Assembly: GCA_013816855.1 (NCBI GenBank)
Contig: JACDDT010000015.1
Coordinates: 1-42,586, forward strand
Length of the DNA stretch: 42,586 nucleotides
DNA from: Gemmatimonadaceae bacterium
Lineage (GTDB): Bacteria; Gemmatimonadota; Gemmatimonadetes; Gemmatimonadales; Gemmatimonadaceae
Direction of reading: 5' to 3'
Part shown: positions 25,347 through 35,647 of the stretch, in pieces
Numbering within the stretch: the first letter of the stretch is position 1
Layout of the letters: each line of letters starts with the position of its first letter
Notes under the pieces: model-generated
The model's database searches: none
The model's input: only the letters and a program-made list of their open reading frames with translations
Told to the model about the DNA's origin: nothing
Made by a program: the position numbers and the translations under genes

Positions 25347-26629
25347 CTGTCGCGGATCGCCGCCGCCATATCCGCCTCGACCACAACCTCGCCATCCACT
25401 TTTCCAATTCCGCGCATTTTGCACACGGTGCCTCGAAGCTGGACTACGTCGAGCTCGAAACGCAGCTGGTCGCCGGGCTTCACCGGGCGGCGAAATTTCA
25501 CATTATCGAGCGACATGAAGTAAACCACCTTCGTGTCGGGCTCGGAAACGGTTCCAAGCAGGAGCATTCCGCCCACCTGCGCCATCGCTTCGATGATGAG
25601 CACGCCTGGCATAATGGGATGCCCGGGAAAGTGTCCCTGAAAGAACGGCTCATTAATGGTGACGTTCTTGATCCCGACGATCCGTTTCATCTCCTCGATC
25701 TCGATGATCCTATCGACGAGCAGGAACGGATAACGGTGCGGAAGCACCTTCATGATGTCTTCAATCGCGAACGTCGTCTTCTTCTCGGCCATCCTCTTCT
25801 CCTTTCTTGCGGCTCTTACGATTTCTCTCACCAACGTTACCGTGCCGCGATGGCTCGGCTTTAGCGCCACAATCCTCGCCTGCACTCGCGCCCCGGCCAG
25901 GGCGAGGTCTCCGACGCAATCGAGCGCTTTGTGCCGCACGAACTCATCCGCCCACCGAAGCGCCCCGCTCAACACCTCCCGCTCGTCGAGGACTACCGTG
26001 TTCTCGAGCGACGCCCCCTTAATCAAGCCGGCTTTGCGCAGCGCATCTACTTCTCCGACGAATCCAAACGTTCTCGCTTCCGACAGCTCCGACTCGAATG
26101 ACCCGGGCGTGACGGTGAAACTGCGTGACTGGCGGCCGATCAGTGGATGCGGAAAATCGATGGTTACGTCGATCTCAAGCTTGTCCGACGGGTACGCTTC
26201 GTAGACTGACGCGCCATCGATAATTCGGAGAGGCTCGTCGAGATGCAAAAACTCCGGTTCACTCTTCCCTTGCGCAAGCCCGGCACCGCGGAGCGCGCGG
26301 AAAAAGGGACCCGAGCTTCCGTCGAGGATCGGCGGCTCCGGACCATCCATCTCTATGACGAGATCATCGATTCCAAGACCCGACACCGCCGCTAGCACAT
26401 GCTCGACGGTGTGCACCGCTTCCTCTCCGGTTCCGAGTTGGGTCCTCCGCTCGCTCGCGCCGACCTGACTTACGTGCGCGAAGATCTCTGGACTCCCGGC
26501 AATGTCAATCCGCCGAAACAGTATTCCCGAGCGATCTCCAGCCGGCTTGAAACTGATGCGGCACGGCACCCCGAGGTGAAGTCCGATTCCCTCGAGGCTT
26601 GTTTCGCGCGCGATCGTGGCGCGCTTCAT
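25343..26629 (-). CDS. lpxC-fabZ: LpxC-FabZ bifunctional fusion
   Basis: 428 residues joining two enzymes. Residues 1-275 are LpxC, the zinc deacetylase that commits to lipid A: ligands His77 (HTVEHV), His233 and Asp237 (HKALDCVGD), catalytic His260. Residues 280-428 are FabZ, the 3-hydroxyacyl-ACP dehydratase: [12 protein letters not shown], catalytic His333 (GHFPGHP) and Glu347 (IEAMAQ). The fusion is known from Bacteroidetes and relatives. At residue 280 there is an ATG preceded by AAGGAG at a 6-nt distance, so free FabZ may also be made. Coupled to lpxD and lpxA by ATGA overlaps. Confidence 0.96.
   Translation of the reverse strand: MKRATIARETSLEGIGLHLGVPCRISFKPAGDRSGILFRRIDIAGSPEIFAHVSQVGASERRTQLGTGEEAVHTVEHVLAAVSGLGIDDLVIEMDGPEPPILDGSSGPFFRALRGAGLAQGKSEPEFLHLDEPLRIIDGASVYEAYPSDKLEIDVTIDFPHPLIGRQSRSFTVTPGSFESELSEARTFGFVGEVDALRKAGLIKGASLENTVVLDEREVLSGALRWADEFVRHKALDCVGDLALAGARVQARIVALKPSHRGTVTLVREIVRAARKEKRMAEKKTTFAIEDIMKVLPHRYPFLLVDRIIEIEEMKRIVGIKNVTINEPFFQGHFPGHPIMPGVLIIEAMAQVGGMLLLGTVSEPDTKVVYFMSLDNVKFRRPVKPGDQLRFELDVVQLRGTVCKMRGIGKVDGEVVVEADMAAAIRDR
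25790..25804 (-). promoter_or_regulatory. Strong internal ribosome binding site in lpxC-fabZ
   Basis: On the - strand AAGGAG (25799-25804) is followed by six nt and then an in-frame ATG (25790-25792) that opens the FabZ half with MAEKKTTF. Most genes in this window lack such a site, which makes independent FabZ translation plausible. Confidence 0.5.
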
Positions 26630-27699
26630 TTCTCGGGATGTTCTTCGAGAAGCTTTTCGATCCGGCGCATCATCCCCGCCAGCTTGAAGAGAGCGCCCGA
26701 CGCGCGAAGTGATTCACGGTGCGGCCGCGCGGGGTAGCCCGACCACGTTTCCCCCGGCGGCACATCGCCAAAGACTCCGGACTGTCCCGCGATCTTCGCA
26801 CCTGCGCCGATTGTGATGTGACCGGCGAACCCCGCTTGTCCGCCGATGACGCATCCGTCTTCGATAACGACTGAGCCGGCGACCCCAACTTGCGCGACAA
26901 GGAGGCACAGTCTCCCCACGCGAACGTTGTGCGCGATCTGCACGAGATTGTCGATTTTGGTGCCCGCGCCAATGACTGTGTCGTCGATGCTTCCACGATC
27001 GATCGTCGTATTCGCTCCGATCTCGACGTCGTCCCCGATGATACATCGCCCCACATGCGGAATCTTGGCGTGCGCTCCGCCGCTGAAGACGTATCCGAAT
27101 CCATCCGACCCGAGCCGCGTTCCGGAGTGGATAGTGACGCGCTCACCAAGCGTTACGCCCGGGTACAAGGTGGCGTGCGGATAGAGATTGGAGCGCGCCC
27201 CGATCACTGCCCCCGCTCCGACAACGCAGTGTGATCCAATGACGCAGTCATCGCCGACGGCAGCGCCATCCCCGATGACAGCATAATCGCCGATCGAGAC
27301 CCGCGCCCCGAATGACGCCCCCTTCCCGATGCGCGCGGTAGGCGCAATACCCGGCTCCGCCCGAGGCTGCGCGTACAGCTTTGGCAGCACAGCGAGCATC
27401 TTCTCCATGGGCTTCTCGACGATTATTCGAGCGCGCGCTTTACTCAGTGCGCTTCTAAACTCGGGGTCGACAAGGACGACTCCCGCCGCTGACGACGCGA
27501 ATGACTCGGAATACTTCGCGTTACCGATGAAACTGAGATCATTCGCTTCGGCGCGGTCCAGCGGTGCAACCGCCGTTACGGTCGCGCTGCCGTCTCCGAT
27601 CAGCTCTCCGCCCACTAGGGCGGCAATAGCCTCAGCGGTGATAGTGCAAGCACCATCACCGCTGAGATCATTCGAGCCGGACGAAGTGGATGTCCTCAC
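26626..27699 (-). CDS. lpxD: UDP-3-O-acylglucosamine N-acyltransferase
   Basis: Third step of lipid A synthesis. 357 residues: an N-terminal uridine-binding domain (about 20-110, [10 protein letters not shown]), a hexapeptide-repeat beta-helix (about 115-310) and a C-terminal helix. Marks are [25 protein letters not shown], and IAHNVRVG with the catalytic histidine region. GTG start overlaps the skp stop (GTGA) and the stop overlaps the lpxC-fabZ start (ATGA). Confidence 0.95.
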   Translation of the reverse strand: MRTSTSSGSNDLSGDGACTITAEAIAALVGGELIGDGSATVTAVAPLDRAEANDLSFIGNAKYSESFASSAAGVVLVDPEFRSALSKARARIIVEKPMEKMLAVLPKLYAQPRAEPGIAPTARIGKGASFGARVSIGDYAVIGDGAAVGDDCVIGSHCVVGAGAVIGARSNLYPHATLYPGVTLGERVTIHSGTRLGSDGFGYVFSGGAHAKIPHVGRCIIGDDVEIGANTTIDRGSIDDTVIGAGTKIDNLVQIAHNVRVGRLCLLVAQVGVAGSVVIEDGCVIGGQAGFAGHITIGAGAKIAGQSGVFGDVPPGETWSGYPARPHRESLRASGALFKLAGMMRRIEKLLEEHPEK

Positions 27700-28298
27700 T
27701 TCTTAGGTCGCGTCACTCCCGCAGGCGCCCTGACTGGTCCGCCGGTTACGTTCGGAGCGGGCATCGCCTTGAGACGCGCGAGTACCTTATCCGTGAGATC
27801 GAGCTTCTTATCCGCGGCCACGACAACGCTTGTCTGCGAGCCGACGTCGAGGATCATCGAGTAGCCATCCTCGCCGCGGATCGTCTCGATCACTTTCTGC
27901 ACCTGATCCATGATCGGACGCACTAGCTCTGCCTGGCGCGTCTGCATCGTGGAGTCGAGGGCGCGGGCGCGGGACTGGTACTCAGCCTCTCTCGTGCGCA
28001 CCACCGTTCCGCGGCGATTCCGCGTAGCGCTGTCGAGCGACGGAGCGTCCTTGTCGAACGCAGCCGCCAGGGCGTTCAGCGAATCGTTCATGCGCTGAAG
28101 CTGGGCGCGGTACGCAACCACTTCCTTGTCGAACTGCGCTTCTGCTTCAGCGCGTCCAGGCGCCTGCGCCAGAAGCTGCGCAGAGTTGATGTAACCAAGC
28201 TTGACGACCTGCGCGTGCGCCGGTGCGGCGGCGAAGGCCAGTGATGTCACGGCTACGATCGCCGCGCGAAGTATGCTACGCATTCTTGCTCCAGTCAT
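27696..28298 (-). CDS. skp: OmpH/Skp-like periplasmic chaperone
   Basis: 200 residues with a signal peptide cleaved after AHA (about residue 29) and a mature start [14 protein letters not shown] typical of OmpH/Skp. A long charged helical region (about 50-130) forms the coiled-coil arms. A Pro/Ala-rich tail follows. It should carry unfolded outer-membrane proteins to BamA, whose gene lies directly upstream: the bamA TAA stop is immediately followed by this ATG. Confidence 0.88.
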   Translation of the reverse strand: MTGARMRSILRAAIVAVTSLAFAAAPAHAQVVKLGYINSAQLLAQAPGRAEAEAQFDKEVVAYRAQLQRMNDSLNALAAAFDKDAPSLDSATRNRRGTVVRTREAEYQSRARALDSTMQTRQAELVRPIMDQVQKVIETIRGEDGYSMILDVGSQTSVVVAADKKLDLTDKVLARLKAMPAPNVTGGPVRAPAGVTRPKK

Positions 28299-30716
28299 TT
28301 AAAAGAATTGTCCGAGTTTAAAGTGAACCTTCCAGCCCGGCTTCGGATTTCCCGCGAGATCAACCTTGTCCAACCCATACCCTAAGTCCACTCCCAACGG
28401 TCCAAGCGGACTCAACGTGCTCACTCCGAAACCAAGACTGCGGAACAGCCTGGTCGGATCGAACTCGCGGGGACGGTTCCAAACATTGCCGCCTTCGAAG
28501 AAGGTGTTCAAGTAGATCGATTGGTTAAGACGCAATCCGAGCTCTGCCGTACCGACGAAAAATGCGTTTCCGAACGAGCTGCGCTTCGCCTGCGCTTCTT
28601 CAGCGGATGGATCGAATCCATTTGGACCGATCGCGAATTCACTGTATCCCCGCAGTGGCTCGCCATACTGCGTTCCGCCCAGCGTAAACTCCTGGGAGTA
28701 GAAGAACGGCCCCGTGCTGCCGAAGATCGCGCCCGCTCGGGCCGAAAGCCCGACCGTGAAGACCATCGGCTGGCCGCCGAGGACACTGCCGCCCAGGTGA
28801 CCGATCGGGGCGTATGAGCGAAATTCGGTGGTGTATCTCTGATATGCAGCGGTTCCGCCCAGCGGCCCACCGTTGAACTGTGCGGCGAATGATTGGATTC
28901 CGCCTTCGGTTGCGAACGGGAGGCCGACTCGCGTGTCGTGCGTTCCGGTAAGCCCCAGCGTGGAACGAAAGCAGTTAGAGCAGCCATTCGTCGTGGACTG
29001 CCCGAGCAATCCACCGCCCGAGTACTTCACTGCTTCACCGCCATACGAGAGATACACTCTCGTATAAAGCGAATTCGGAACGGGGAAACCGAGCTGCACC
29101 TGGCCGCCGACCCTGCGGGCCTCGCCAAGGTCCGCGATGGTATAGCGCGACTTCGTGTGATAACCGGTTAGCGAGCCCGAGATTCTCGACTGTCTGATGT
29201 TCGGGTCGCTGTACGTTCCGTTGAAGTCGTTGATATACCGCCCGAACTGCCATTGCAGCTGCGCGCGCTTGCAGCGTCCGAACATGTTCGGCTGGTCGAG
29301 ACCGATGAATCCGCCGAGTCCGGTTCCCTGTCCCATCGAAGCGCCGAAGTTCACGTTACCGGTGCGCTTTTCCTTGACGTTGAAGACGACGTCGACGTCT
29401 CCTGCATCTCCGCTCGGCCTGGTCTCGGGGGCCGAGATCGGCTGCTCGAAGAAATTCAGGTTGCCGATGTTCTGATAGCTGCGAATGAGGAAGTTGCGAT
29501 TGAACACCTGGCCGGGAGCGAGCACGACCTGCTCGCGAATGCACGCCTCGGAGGTATAGTCGTTGCCGGCGATCTCGATGCGATTCACAATCGCGGGCGT
29601 GCGCTCGTCGATTTCCCAGCGGAGATTTACCTTGCGCACGGAATCCGTTCCGGGCTGGCGCTCCATCACCGGCCGGATCTGGGCGTAGATGTAACCTTCG
29701 TCGTTGTACGCTTCTGCGAGCTTCTGCTCGGACTCGTCCCACCGGGCCTGGTCGAAAGAGTTGGGCGGATTCACGTGCTTACGGCGAATCATGCCGAGCG
29801 CCTTCGAGGTGACCGGAGCAGAGGCCTTGGCGAAAGGATAGAACAGGGTCACCTCCGCCGTGGAAAAGCGCCTGTTGCCGATCACTTCAAAAGATCCGAC
29901 GGTATAGCGCGGACCTTCATCCACGGTGATGTCGATGAGCGCTTTGCCCTTCGTGCGATCGACGATCAGGGAATCGTGAAGGACCCGGAAATCGATATAG
30001 CCGCGCGAGCTGTAGAGCTGCGGAATGTTCTGCGAGAGGTCCGTCGCGTACTTCGCATCGTCGAACTCGCCCGGCCGGGAGAAAAGAAGCCCCTCCGGCT
30101 TGATCGACATCGCCGAGACTATCTCGCGATCGGAGATGCTGCGGTTACCGTTGATGCGGATTCCTGAAATGGCGAGGCGACGGCCTTCGTCGATTTTGAA
30201 GGCAAGCAGCATCTTCCCGTTCGCGATCGTGGAATCGACGGTGATCCTGGCGAGGTAATATCCCTTGCTCTCGTAGAGGGAGTCGGTGCGCTCGATCGCC
30301 TTGGCGATCTGCCCCGGATCGATGGCGGAGCCGGTGGCAAATGTGATTCGCTCCCTCACATCCTTGCCGGAGACGCGGTTCATTCCGCTCACCGTAAAGC
30401 CGGCGAGCACCGGGCGCTCCTTCAACGCGATGACGAGAACCCCCTTTCCTGCCGGGCTCACGTGACAGACGATCTGCACGTCGTCGAAATTCTGCGTCGC
30501 GTAAAGCGCTTTGATGGCGCGCGAAATGTCGCGCGCGCTAAGGGGGGAACCCGCGGTCAGTCCTGACGTCGTTTGAATGACGGCCGGATCTGCCCTCGTG
30601 TTCCCGGTGATATCTATGGTTTCGGGCGTCGCGCACGGACCGGTAGTCGCATCCTGCGCGGCCAGGGGGCCGCTGGCGCAAACGAGCGCCATAACGGCCA
30701 AAATCACCTTCCGCAT
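28299..30716 (-). CDS. bamA: Outer membrane protein assembly factor BamA
   Basis: Central subunit of the machine that inserts beta-barrels into the outer membrane. About 805 residues from ATG 30716, which gives a clean signal peptide ending LAAQ; a GTG at 30731 would add five residues. Five POTRA domains span roughly 30-430, followed by a 16-strand barrel with the lid motif LRGY (in GEPLRGYSEF) and a C-terminal beta-signal ending in Phe. POTRA 4 is longer than usual. Two close cysteines occur in a barrel loop (NGCSNCF). TATATT lies six nt before the start. Confidence 0.95.
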   Translation of the reverse strand: MRKVILAVMALVCASGPLAAQDATTGPCATPETIDITGNTRADPAVIQTTSGLTAGSPLSARDISRAIKALYATQNFDDVQIVCHVSPAGKGVLVIALKERPVLAGFTVSGMNRVSGKDVRERITFATGSAIDPGQIAKAIERTDSLYESKGYYLARITVDSTIANGKMLLAFKIDEGRRLAISGIRINGNRSISDREIVSAMSIKPEGLLFSRPGEFDDAKYATDLSQNIPQLYSSRGYIDFRVLHDSLIVDRTKGKALIDITVDEGPRYTVGSFEVIGNRRFSTAEVTLFYPFAKASAPVTSKALGMIRRKHVNPPNSFDQARWDESEQKLAEAYNDEGYIYAQIRPVMERQPGTDSVRKVNLRWEIDERTPAIVNRIEIAGNDYTSEACIREQVVLAPGQVFNRNFLIRSYQNIGNLNFFEQPISAPETRPSGDAGDVDVVFNVKEKRTGNVNFGASMGQGTGLGGFIGLDQPNMFGRCKRAQLQWQFGRYINDFNGTYSDPNIRQSRISGSLTGYHTKSRYTIADLGEARRVGGQVQLGFPVPNSLYTRVYLSYGGEAVKYSGGGLLGQSTTNGCSNCFRSTLGLTGTHDTRVGLPFATEGGIQSFAAQFNGGPLGGTAAYQRYTTEFRSYAPIGHLGGSVLGGQPMVFTVGLSARAGAIFGSTGPFFYSQEFTLGGTQYGEPLRGYSEFAIGPNGFDPSAEEAQAKRSSFGNAFFVGTAELGLRLNQSIYLNTFFEGGNVWNRPREFDPTRLFRSLGFGVSTLSPLGPLGVDLGYGLDKVDLAGNPKPGWKVHFKLGQFF

Positions 30717-30722
30717 TACTGA

Positions 30723-30728
30723 AATATA
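30723..30728 (-). promoter_or_regulatory. -10 hexamer of a probable leaderless bamA promoter
   Basis: TATATT on the - strand ends six nt before ATG 30716, the same spacing as in front of uvrC. No Shine-Dalgarno is visible and the clpC terminator lies just upstream, so a promoter is required in this gap. No clear -35 was seen. Confidence 0.5.
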
Positions 30729-30785
30729 CACATTACCGTAGAGTAGAGGTCCCGACGCAGGGGCTATTCCTGTTAGACAACAAAA

Positions 30786-30816
30786 CCGCCGGTGAGCGTT
30801 GCTTTGCTCCCGGCGG
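30786..30816 (-). terminator. Rho-independent terminator after clpC
   Basis: Stem CCGCCGG/CCGGCGG extended by GAGC/GCTC across a one-base bulge, loop of eight nt. On the - strand it is followed by TTTTG; on the + strand by seven T. It lies 22 bp after the clpC stop and separates the clpC and bamA units. Confidence 0.8.
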
Positions 30817-30838
30817 CTTTTTTTGAAAAACGCGGGGA

Positions 30839-33334
30839 TCAGACGCGAGGAGTCGCGCTCAAAACCCGGAACTCGAGGCGTTCCCCCTCTGGCGCAAGAT
30901 CGACTTCGATCTCGTCGCCGGCGGAGAATTCCGCGAGAAGAATCTTCTCAGAGAGCGGATCCTCGATGTATCGCTGGATCGCGCGCTTCAAAGGTCTGGC
31001 ACCGAACTTCTCGTCGTAGCCGTGCTTCACGAGGAACGTCGACGCGGCGTCGGTCAGCTTGATGGAGAGATCCTCCTCCCCGAGTCGCTTCTGCACCGCC
31101 TTCATAAGAATCCCCACGATCTGGGCGATATTCGCTTCCGAGAGCGGATGGAACACGATGACGTCGTCGAGGCGATTCAGGAATTCCGGATTGAAGACGT
31201 GGTTCATCTCTTCCTTTACCTTCTCCGACATTCTCTCGAAGCTGCTCCGCTCGTCCGGAGCGTGGAACCCGAGCTGCTTTCCCTTCGTGATCTCGCGCGC
31301 GCCGACGTTCGACGTCATGATGACGACGGTGTTCTTGAAGTCGATCACCCGGCCGTAGTTGTCAGTGAGGTGACCTTCGTCGAGAACCTGAAGCAGAATG
31401 TTGAACACATCGGGGTGCGCCTTCTCGATCTCATCGAGCAGCACAACGCTGTACGGCTTACGGCGTACGGCCTTGGTGAGCGTTCCAGAATCCTCGTAGC
31501 CGACATATCCAGGCGGCGCGCCGATGAGTCGCGACACGGAGAACTTCTCCATGTACTCGCTCATGTCCACGCGGATGAGTGCCGTTGGATCGGCAAAAAG
31601 GAACTTCGCTAGCGAGCGCGCGAGCTCCGTCTTGCCCACACCGGTCGGCCCCGAGAAGATGAACGAGCCGATCGGCCGGTTCGGATCTTTCAGCCCCGCG
31701 CGACTGCGGCGGATGGACCGCGACAACGCCTTGATCGCTTCTTCCTGGGCGACGACGGATGCGTGAAGCTCGTCTTCCATTCTGAGAAGGCGTGCGGTCT
31801 CCGCTTCCTGAAGCCGCATCACGGGAATGCCGGTCCAACGGGAGACGATGAAAGAGACTTCCTCTTCGCCAAGAACCGGACGATGCGACTGCCGGTGCTG
31901 CTCCCACTCTTCCTGTCTGCGGCGAATGTCGCCCTGAAGCTCGCGCTCACGATCGCGCAGTGACGCCGCGCGCTCGAAGTTCTGATCGCGCACCGCCGCT
32001 TCCTTCTCGATGTTCACACCATCGAGCTGCGCTTTCAGCTCCGTCACCTGCGGCGGCGGAGCCTGAGTGGCTAGACGGGCGCGCGCTCCCGCTTCGTCAA
32101 TGACATCGATCGCCTTGTCTGGCAGGAAGCGGTCGGTGATGTAGCGCTCCGACATCTTCGCCGCCGACACGAGCGTCGCATCGGGAATGGTGACGCGATG
32201 GTGATCCTCGTACTTCGAGCGAAGACCCTTGAGGATCTCCACGGTCTCTTCGACCGAAGGCGGCTCAACGATTACCGTCTGGAAGCGGCGCTCGAGAGCC
32301 CCGTCCTTCTCGATGTACTTGCGGTACTCGTTCAGCGTCGAAGCACCGACGCACTGAAGCTCACCGCGAGCGAGCGCCGGCTTGAGCATGTTGCTCGCGT
32401 CGATGGCGCCTTCGGCAGCCCCCGCTCCGACGAGCGTGTGCAGCTCGTCGATGAAGAGGATGATGTTCTTGTTTTGAGCGATCTCGTTCATAACCGCTTT
32501 GAGGCGCTCCTCGAACTGCCCGCGGTACTTCGTGCCGGCAATGACGGCCGCCATGTCGAGCGAGAGAACGCGATTGTCGCGAAGTGAATCCGGGCACTCA
32601 CCATTGGCGATGAGCTGCGCCAGACCTTCCACGATCGCGGTCTTGCCAACTCCCGGCTCGCCGATGAGAACGGGATTGTTCTTCTTGCGCCGGGTGAGGA
32701 TCTCCATCACGCGCTCGATCTCCTTCGCTCTGCCGATGGTCGGATCGAGCTGGTTCTCGGCGGCGAGCTGCGTGAGGTCGCGGCAGAAATGATCGAGAGC
32801 GGGAGTCTTTGATTTTTTCTCGCCCTTCCCCGGAATCGTCTGCGAAGTTCCGGGTGCGCCGGCCGTTGCGGCAGCTCCGGCCTGCGGCATCTCCGTGCCG
32901 AGCAGCCGGAGCGTCTCTACCCTGGCCGCGTCGAGGTTGACGCCCGCGTCGGAGAGGACCTGCGCGGCGATTCCCTTCTCTTCGCGCAGCAACCCGAGCA
33001 GCAAGTGCTCGGTGCCGACGTAGCCGTGGCTCAGATCGCGGGCTTCGCCCATGGCAAGCTCGAGCACTTTTTTGGCGCGCGAGGTGTAGGGCAAATCCGG
33101 TCCGGTCGCGGCAGCGGCTTTTCCTTTTTTCACCGTCTCTTCGATCTTCTGTTGAATCTCGTCGAGATCCACGCTCAGATTCTGAAGCACCGCGGCGGCC
33201 ACACCCTCGCCCTCGCGGATGAGCCCAAGCAGGATGTGCTCGGTGCCAACGTACTCATGCTTGAGCCGTTGAGCTTCCTCTCGCGCCATCGCGAGAACCT
33301 TTCGGACCCGCTCAGTGAAGTTATACCCGTTCAT
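30839..33334 (-). CDS. clpC: AAA+ unfoldase ClpC
   Basis: Hsp100 unfoldase that feeds proteins to ClpP. 831 residues: double Clp-N domain (about 1-145), first AAA+ module with GEPGVGKTA (Walker A), a middle domain with a UVR motif (about 420-460), second AAA+ module with GPTGVGKTE, and a ClpB-D2-small C-terminal domain. The middle domain marks it as ClpC. A clear Shine-Dalgarno (GGAGAAGG, 33339-33346) precedes ATG 33334. It follows mcsA and mcsB, whose products mark and deliver substrates. Confidence 0.95.
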   Translation of the reverse strand: MNGYNFTERVRKVLAMAREEAQRLKHEYVGTEHILLGLIREGEGVAAAVLQNLSVDLDEIQQKIEETVKKGKAAAATGPDLPYTSRAKKVLELAMGEARDLSHGYVGTEHLLLGLLREEKGIAAQVLSDAGVNLDAARVETLRLLGTEMPQAGAAATAGAPGTSQTIPGKGEKKSKTPALDHFCRDLTQLAAENQLDPTIGRAKEIERVMEILTRRKKNNPVLIGEPGVGKTAIVEGLAQLIANGECPDSLRDNRVLSLDMAAVIAGTKYRGQFEERLKAVMNEIAQNKNIILFIDELHTLVGAGAAEGAIDASNMLKPALARGELQCVGASTLNEYRKYIEKDGALERRFQTVIVEPPSVEETVEILKGLRSKYEDHHRVTIPDATLVSAAKMSERYITDRFLPDKAIDVIDEAGARARLATQAPPPQVTELKAQLDGVNIEKEAAVRDQNFERAASLRDRERELQGDIRRRQEEWEQHRQSHRPVLGEEEVSFIVSRWTGIPVMRLQEAETARLLRMEDELHASVVAQEEAIKALSRSIRRSRAGLKDPNRPIGSFIFSGPTGVGKTELARSLAKFLFADPTALIRVDMSEYMEKFSVSRLIGAPPGYVGYEDSGTLTKAVRRKPYSVVLLDEIEKAHPDVFNILLQVLDEGHLTDNYGRVIDFKNTVVIMTSNVGAREITKGKQLGFHAPDERSSFERMSEKVKEEMNHVFNPEFLNRLDDVIVFHPLSEANIAQIVGILMKAVQKRLGEEDLSIKLTDAASTFLVKHGYDEKFGARPLKRAIQRYIEDPLSEKILLAEFSAGDEIEVDLAPEGERLEFRVLSATPRV

Positions 33335-33387
33335 CTCGCCTTCTCCGCAGTGGGAGCGTGAGCCTGCAGTCAGACCCGACTAGCTCT

Positions 33388-34461
33388 TCAGACTGTCTCC
33401 GCAGCGAGTGTCTCCCGCACGTACCGGGCTCTTGCGACATTCGCCTCGATCTCGGTCAGCGCTCGTCCTTCCGAGCGTCCGAGATGCGCCGACTGACTGA
33501 AGATGAGGAGCTTGTTGAGGGTATATACACTGAGACCGCCGATCAGTTTCAAACCAACCGCGAGCCGCACGCCGCTCAGATAGTTCATCGCTTCGTCGAA
33601 GCTGAGACTGCGGGCGTAGCGCAGAGTGCCGAACGCGCGCCATAGCTTGTCTTCAATAATATAACCGGCGTCCCGCAATAACACTCGCCTGGATTCTTCC
33701 TCACGCTCGATGATGTGATGGACTACTCGCACCAGATAATCGAGAAGCTCGCCCTCGGAGCGGCCGAGTGTCGTTTGATTGGAGATCTGAAAGAAGTTTC
33801 CGACGACTTCGCTTCCCTCCCCATAGAGTCCGCGATACGTGAGGCCGACGGACTGTAGTCCGGCGAGAACCTTCCCGATCTCCTTCGTGAGTACGAGTCC
33901 GGGGAGATGAATTAGCACCGACGCCCTGAGGCCGGTTCCTGCATTCGTCGGGCACGCGGTCAGATACCCGAACTCCTGGTGGAAGGCGTACGGCAGGCGA
34001 GCTCCGAGCGCGTTGTCGAGCTCCTCCACTCGGGCAAATGCATCGGCGACGGCGAACCCCGAGTGGAGTGCCTGCAGCCGCAGATGGTCCTCTTCGTTGA
34101 TCATGACGCCGAATCGTCCGGAGAGATAAAGCGCCGCCCCGCTCCTCACAGGCACGTCGTTGAGCCCCGCGAGCTCCTTGCTGGCGAGGTGCCGCTCGTG
34201 CAGCAGAAGTCGGTCTTCCGCCGGCAGCTCATCGACGCGAAGGATTACGCCGTCGCTCAGCATCGGCATGTCCGCGAGCGCCTCCCTCGCCTGCGTGAGG
34301 ATCCGCAGCCGCTCACCGTCACGTGCTCTGCCCGAGAACGCATAACCTTCGAGATTCCTCGCGAGGCGAACCCTCGTCGAGATGACGATGTCGGAATGTT
34401 CGCCCGACGCGTCGAGCCACCCAGTGCCGCCATCGGGAAGGAGGGATAGGTCGAGCGTCAT
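33388..34461 (-). CDS. mcsB: Protein arginine kinase McsB
   Basis: Phosphorylates arginine residues, a degradation tag recognised by ClpC-ClpP in Bacillus. 357 residues with the ATP:guanido phosphotransferase catalytic domain: ISTRVRLARNLEGY, MINEEDHLRLQ, CPTNAGTGLRASV and NQTTLGRSEGE. The C-terminal domain (about 260-357) is typical of McsB and separates it from creatine kinases. ATGA overlap with mcsA. 53 bp before clpC. Confidence 0.94.
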   Translation of the reverse strand: MTLDLSLLPDGGTGWLDASGEHSDIVISTRVRLARNLEGYAFSGRARDGERLRILTQAREALADMPMLSDGVILRVDELPAEDRLLLHERHLASKELAGLNDVPVRSGAALYLSGRFGVMINEEDHLRLQALHSGFAVADAFARVEELDNALGARLPYAFHQEFGYLTACPTNAGTGLRASVLIHLPGLVLTKEIGKVLAGLQSVGLTYRGLYGEGSEVVGNFFQISNQTTLGRSEGELLDYLVRVVHHIIEREEESRRVLLRDAGYIIEDKLWRAFGTLRYARSLSFDEAMNYLSGVRLAVGLKLIGGLSVYTLNKLLIFSQSAHLGRSEGRALTEIEANVARARYVRETLAAETV

Positions 34462-34943
34462 TCGATCCCTCGCAGCTTGTCGCGGATGTCCGCCGCTACT
34501 TCAAACTGCTCGGTTTCGATCGCCCGCTGCAGACGATCGCGGAGCTCCGCGGCAATCGAGACGTGCGGCTGGTCTGATGCCGACGGCGCCTTGTATCTCC
34601 GGCCGACGTGACGTGAATTTCCGTGCACGCGGCGCAGCAGGTCGCGCAAACTTGTCTCGAAGGAGTCGTAGCAGTTCGGGCAGCCGAGTCTGCCGGTCGC
34701 CCGAAAATCCTTCATCGTGGAAGAGCAGAACGTGCACCGCGCCGCATCCCCCTGAGCCGCAGGAAGCTGCTGGTGCAGAGTGTGGAGAAACTCGTTGATC
34801 TGCGGCTTCGCCGCGGAGACGGTGGTCTCGACGCCACGCTCCGCCGCGCATTTCTCGCAGAGATGCAGCTGTCGCACCCCAGTGCCTTCCACCTCGGTGA
34901 GCTGGATGACCGCCTTGCCCTCTTTACAATTATCGCAGACCAC
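34458..34943 (-). CDS. mcsA: McsB activator McsA (zinc-binding, UVR motif)
   Basis: 161 residues with four CxxC pairs (Cys3/6, 29/32, 70/73, 88/91) that should bind zinc, and a C-terminal UVR motif (about 128-160, LQRAIETEQFEVAADIRDKL). It activates McsB and bridges to ClpC in Firmicutes. GTG start shares a base with the lolD TAG stop (TAGTG). The CtsR repressor that normally precedes mcsA in Firmicutes is absent; lolD takes that place. Confidence 0.93.
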   Translation of the reverse strand: MVCDNCKEGKAVIQLTEVEGTGVRQLHLCEKCAAERGVETTVSAAKPQINEFLHTLHQQLPAAQGDAARCTFCSSTMKDFRATGRLGCPNCYDSFETSLRDLLRRVHGNSRHVGRRYKAPSASDQPHVSIAAELRDRLQRAIETEQFEVAADIRDKLRGIE

Positions 34944-35647
34944 TAAGCCCCTACCTCACTCGCCTGCGCCTCGCGCAGCCGCCCTCCTTCGAGAAGAAGA
35001 ATCCGGTTCGCGCGCGAGGCGAGCGCCCTGTTATGCGTGACGACGACCATTCCGACTTCGAAATCGTGAACCATTCCGCTGAGCAGCTCGTGCAGCATCT
35101 CACCGTTGCGAGCGTCCAGATTTCCGGATGGCTCGTCGGCGAGGATCACTTGAGGGTCCATCGCCAACGCGCGCGCCACCGCGGTCCTTTGCTGCTCGCC
35201 ACCCGATAACTGTCCGGGGCGGTGGGTCATTCTTCCGCTGAGGCCGACCCGCGCGAGAAGCTCCTCCGCGCGCGCTCGCGATTTCTTCTCGTCCGCTCCC
35301 GATATCCGCAGTGGCATCATCACGTTTTCAAGCGCCGAAAACTCGCGCAGCAGGTGGTGAAATTGAAACACGAAACCGACAGTTCGGTTCCGAAGCGTGG
35401 CCAAATCTTCCTCGCTTCTTCCCTGCACTGGCTGTCCGCCGATCACCACGTAGCCGCGCGTCGGTGCGTCGAGCGCGCCGAGCATGTGCATGAGCGTGCT
35501 CTTTCCCGCGCCGCTCTCACCAACGATCGAAACCATCTCTCCGCGGCGCACGCTGAGATTGACTCCGCTGAGGACGTCGATCTGGCCGCCGTCGCCGCCG
35601 GTGTAGGTCTTATGGAGGTCGTGTGCCTCGAGGACTGCCAGGCTCAT
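34943..35647 (-). CDS. lolD: Lipoprotein-releasing ABC transporter ATPase LolD
   Basis: ATPase of the LolCDE complex, which extracts outer-membrane lipoproteins from the inner membrane. 234 residues from ATG 35647, chosen for its ATGA overlap with the permease gene and the family-like start MSLAVLEAHDLHKTY. Walker A GESGAGKST, Q-loop FQFHHLL, ABC signature LSGGEQQR, Walker B ILADEPSGNLD, H-loop VTHN. Pairs with the preceding permease. Confidence 0.94.
   Translation of the reverse strand: MSLAVLEAHDLHKTYTGGDGGQIDVLSGVNLSVRRGEMVSIVGESGAGKSTLMHMLGALDAPTRGYVVIGGQPVQGRSEEDLATLRNRTVGFVFQFHHLLREFSALENVMMPLRISGADEKKSRARAEELLARVGLSGRMTHRPGQLSGGEQQRTAVARALAMDPQVILADEPSGNLDARNGEMLHELLSGMVHDFEVGMVVVTHNRALASRANRILLLEGGRLREAQASEVGA

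Noticed and set aside
29253-30167. 304-codon + strand open frame
   Set aside because: Antisense shadow of bamA with no domain and no upstream signals.
33335-33387. CIRCE or CtsR operator before clpC
   Set aside because: No TTAGCACTC/GAGTGCTAA inverted repeat or CtsR heptad repeat is visible; only a Shine-Dalgarno.
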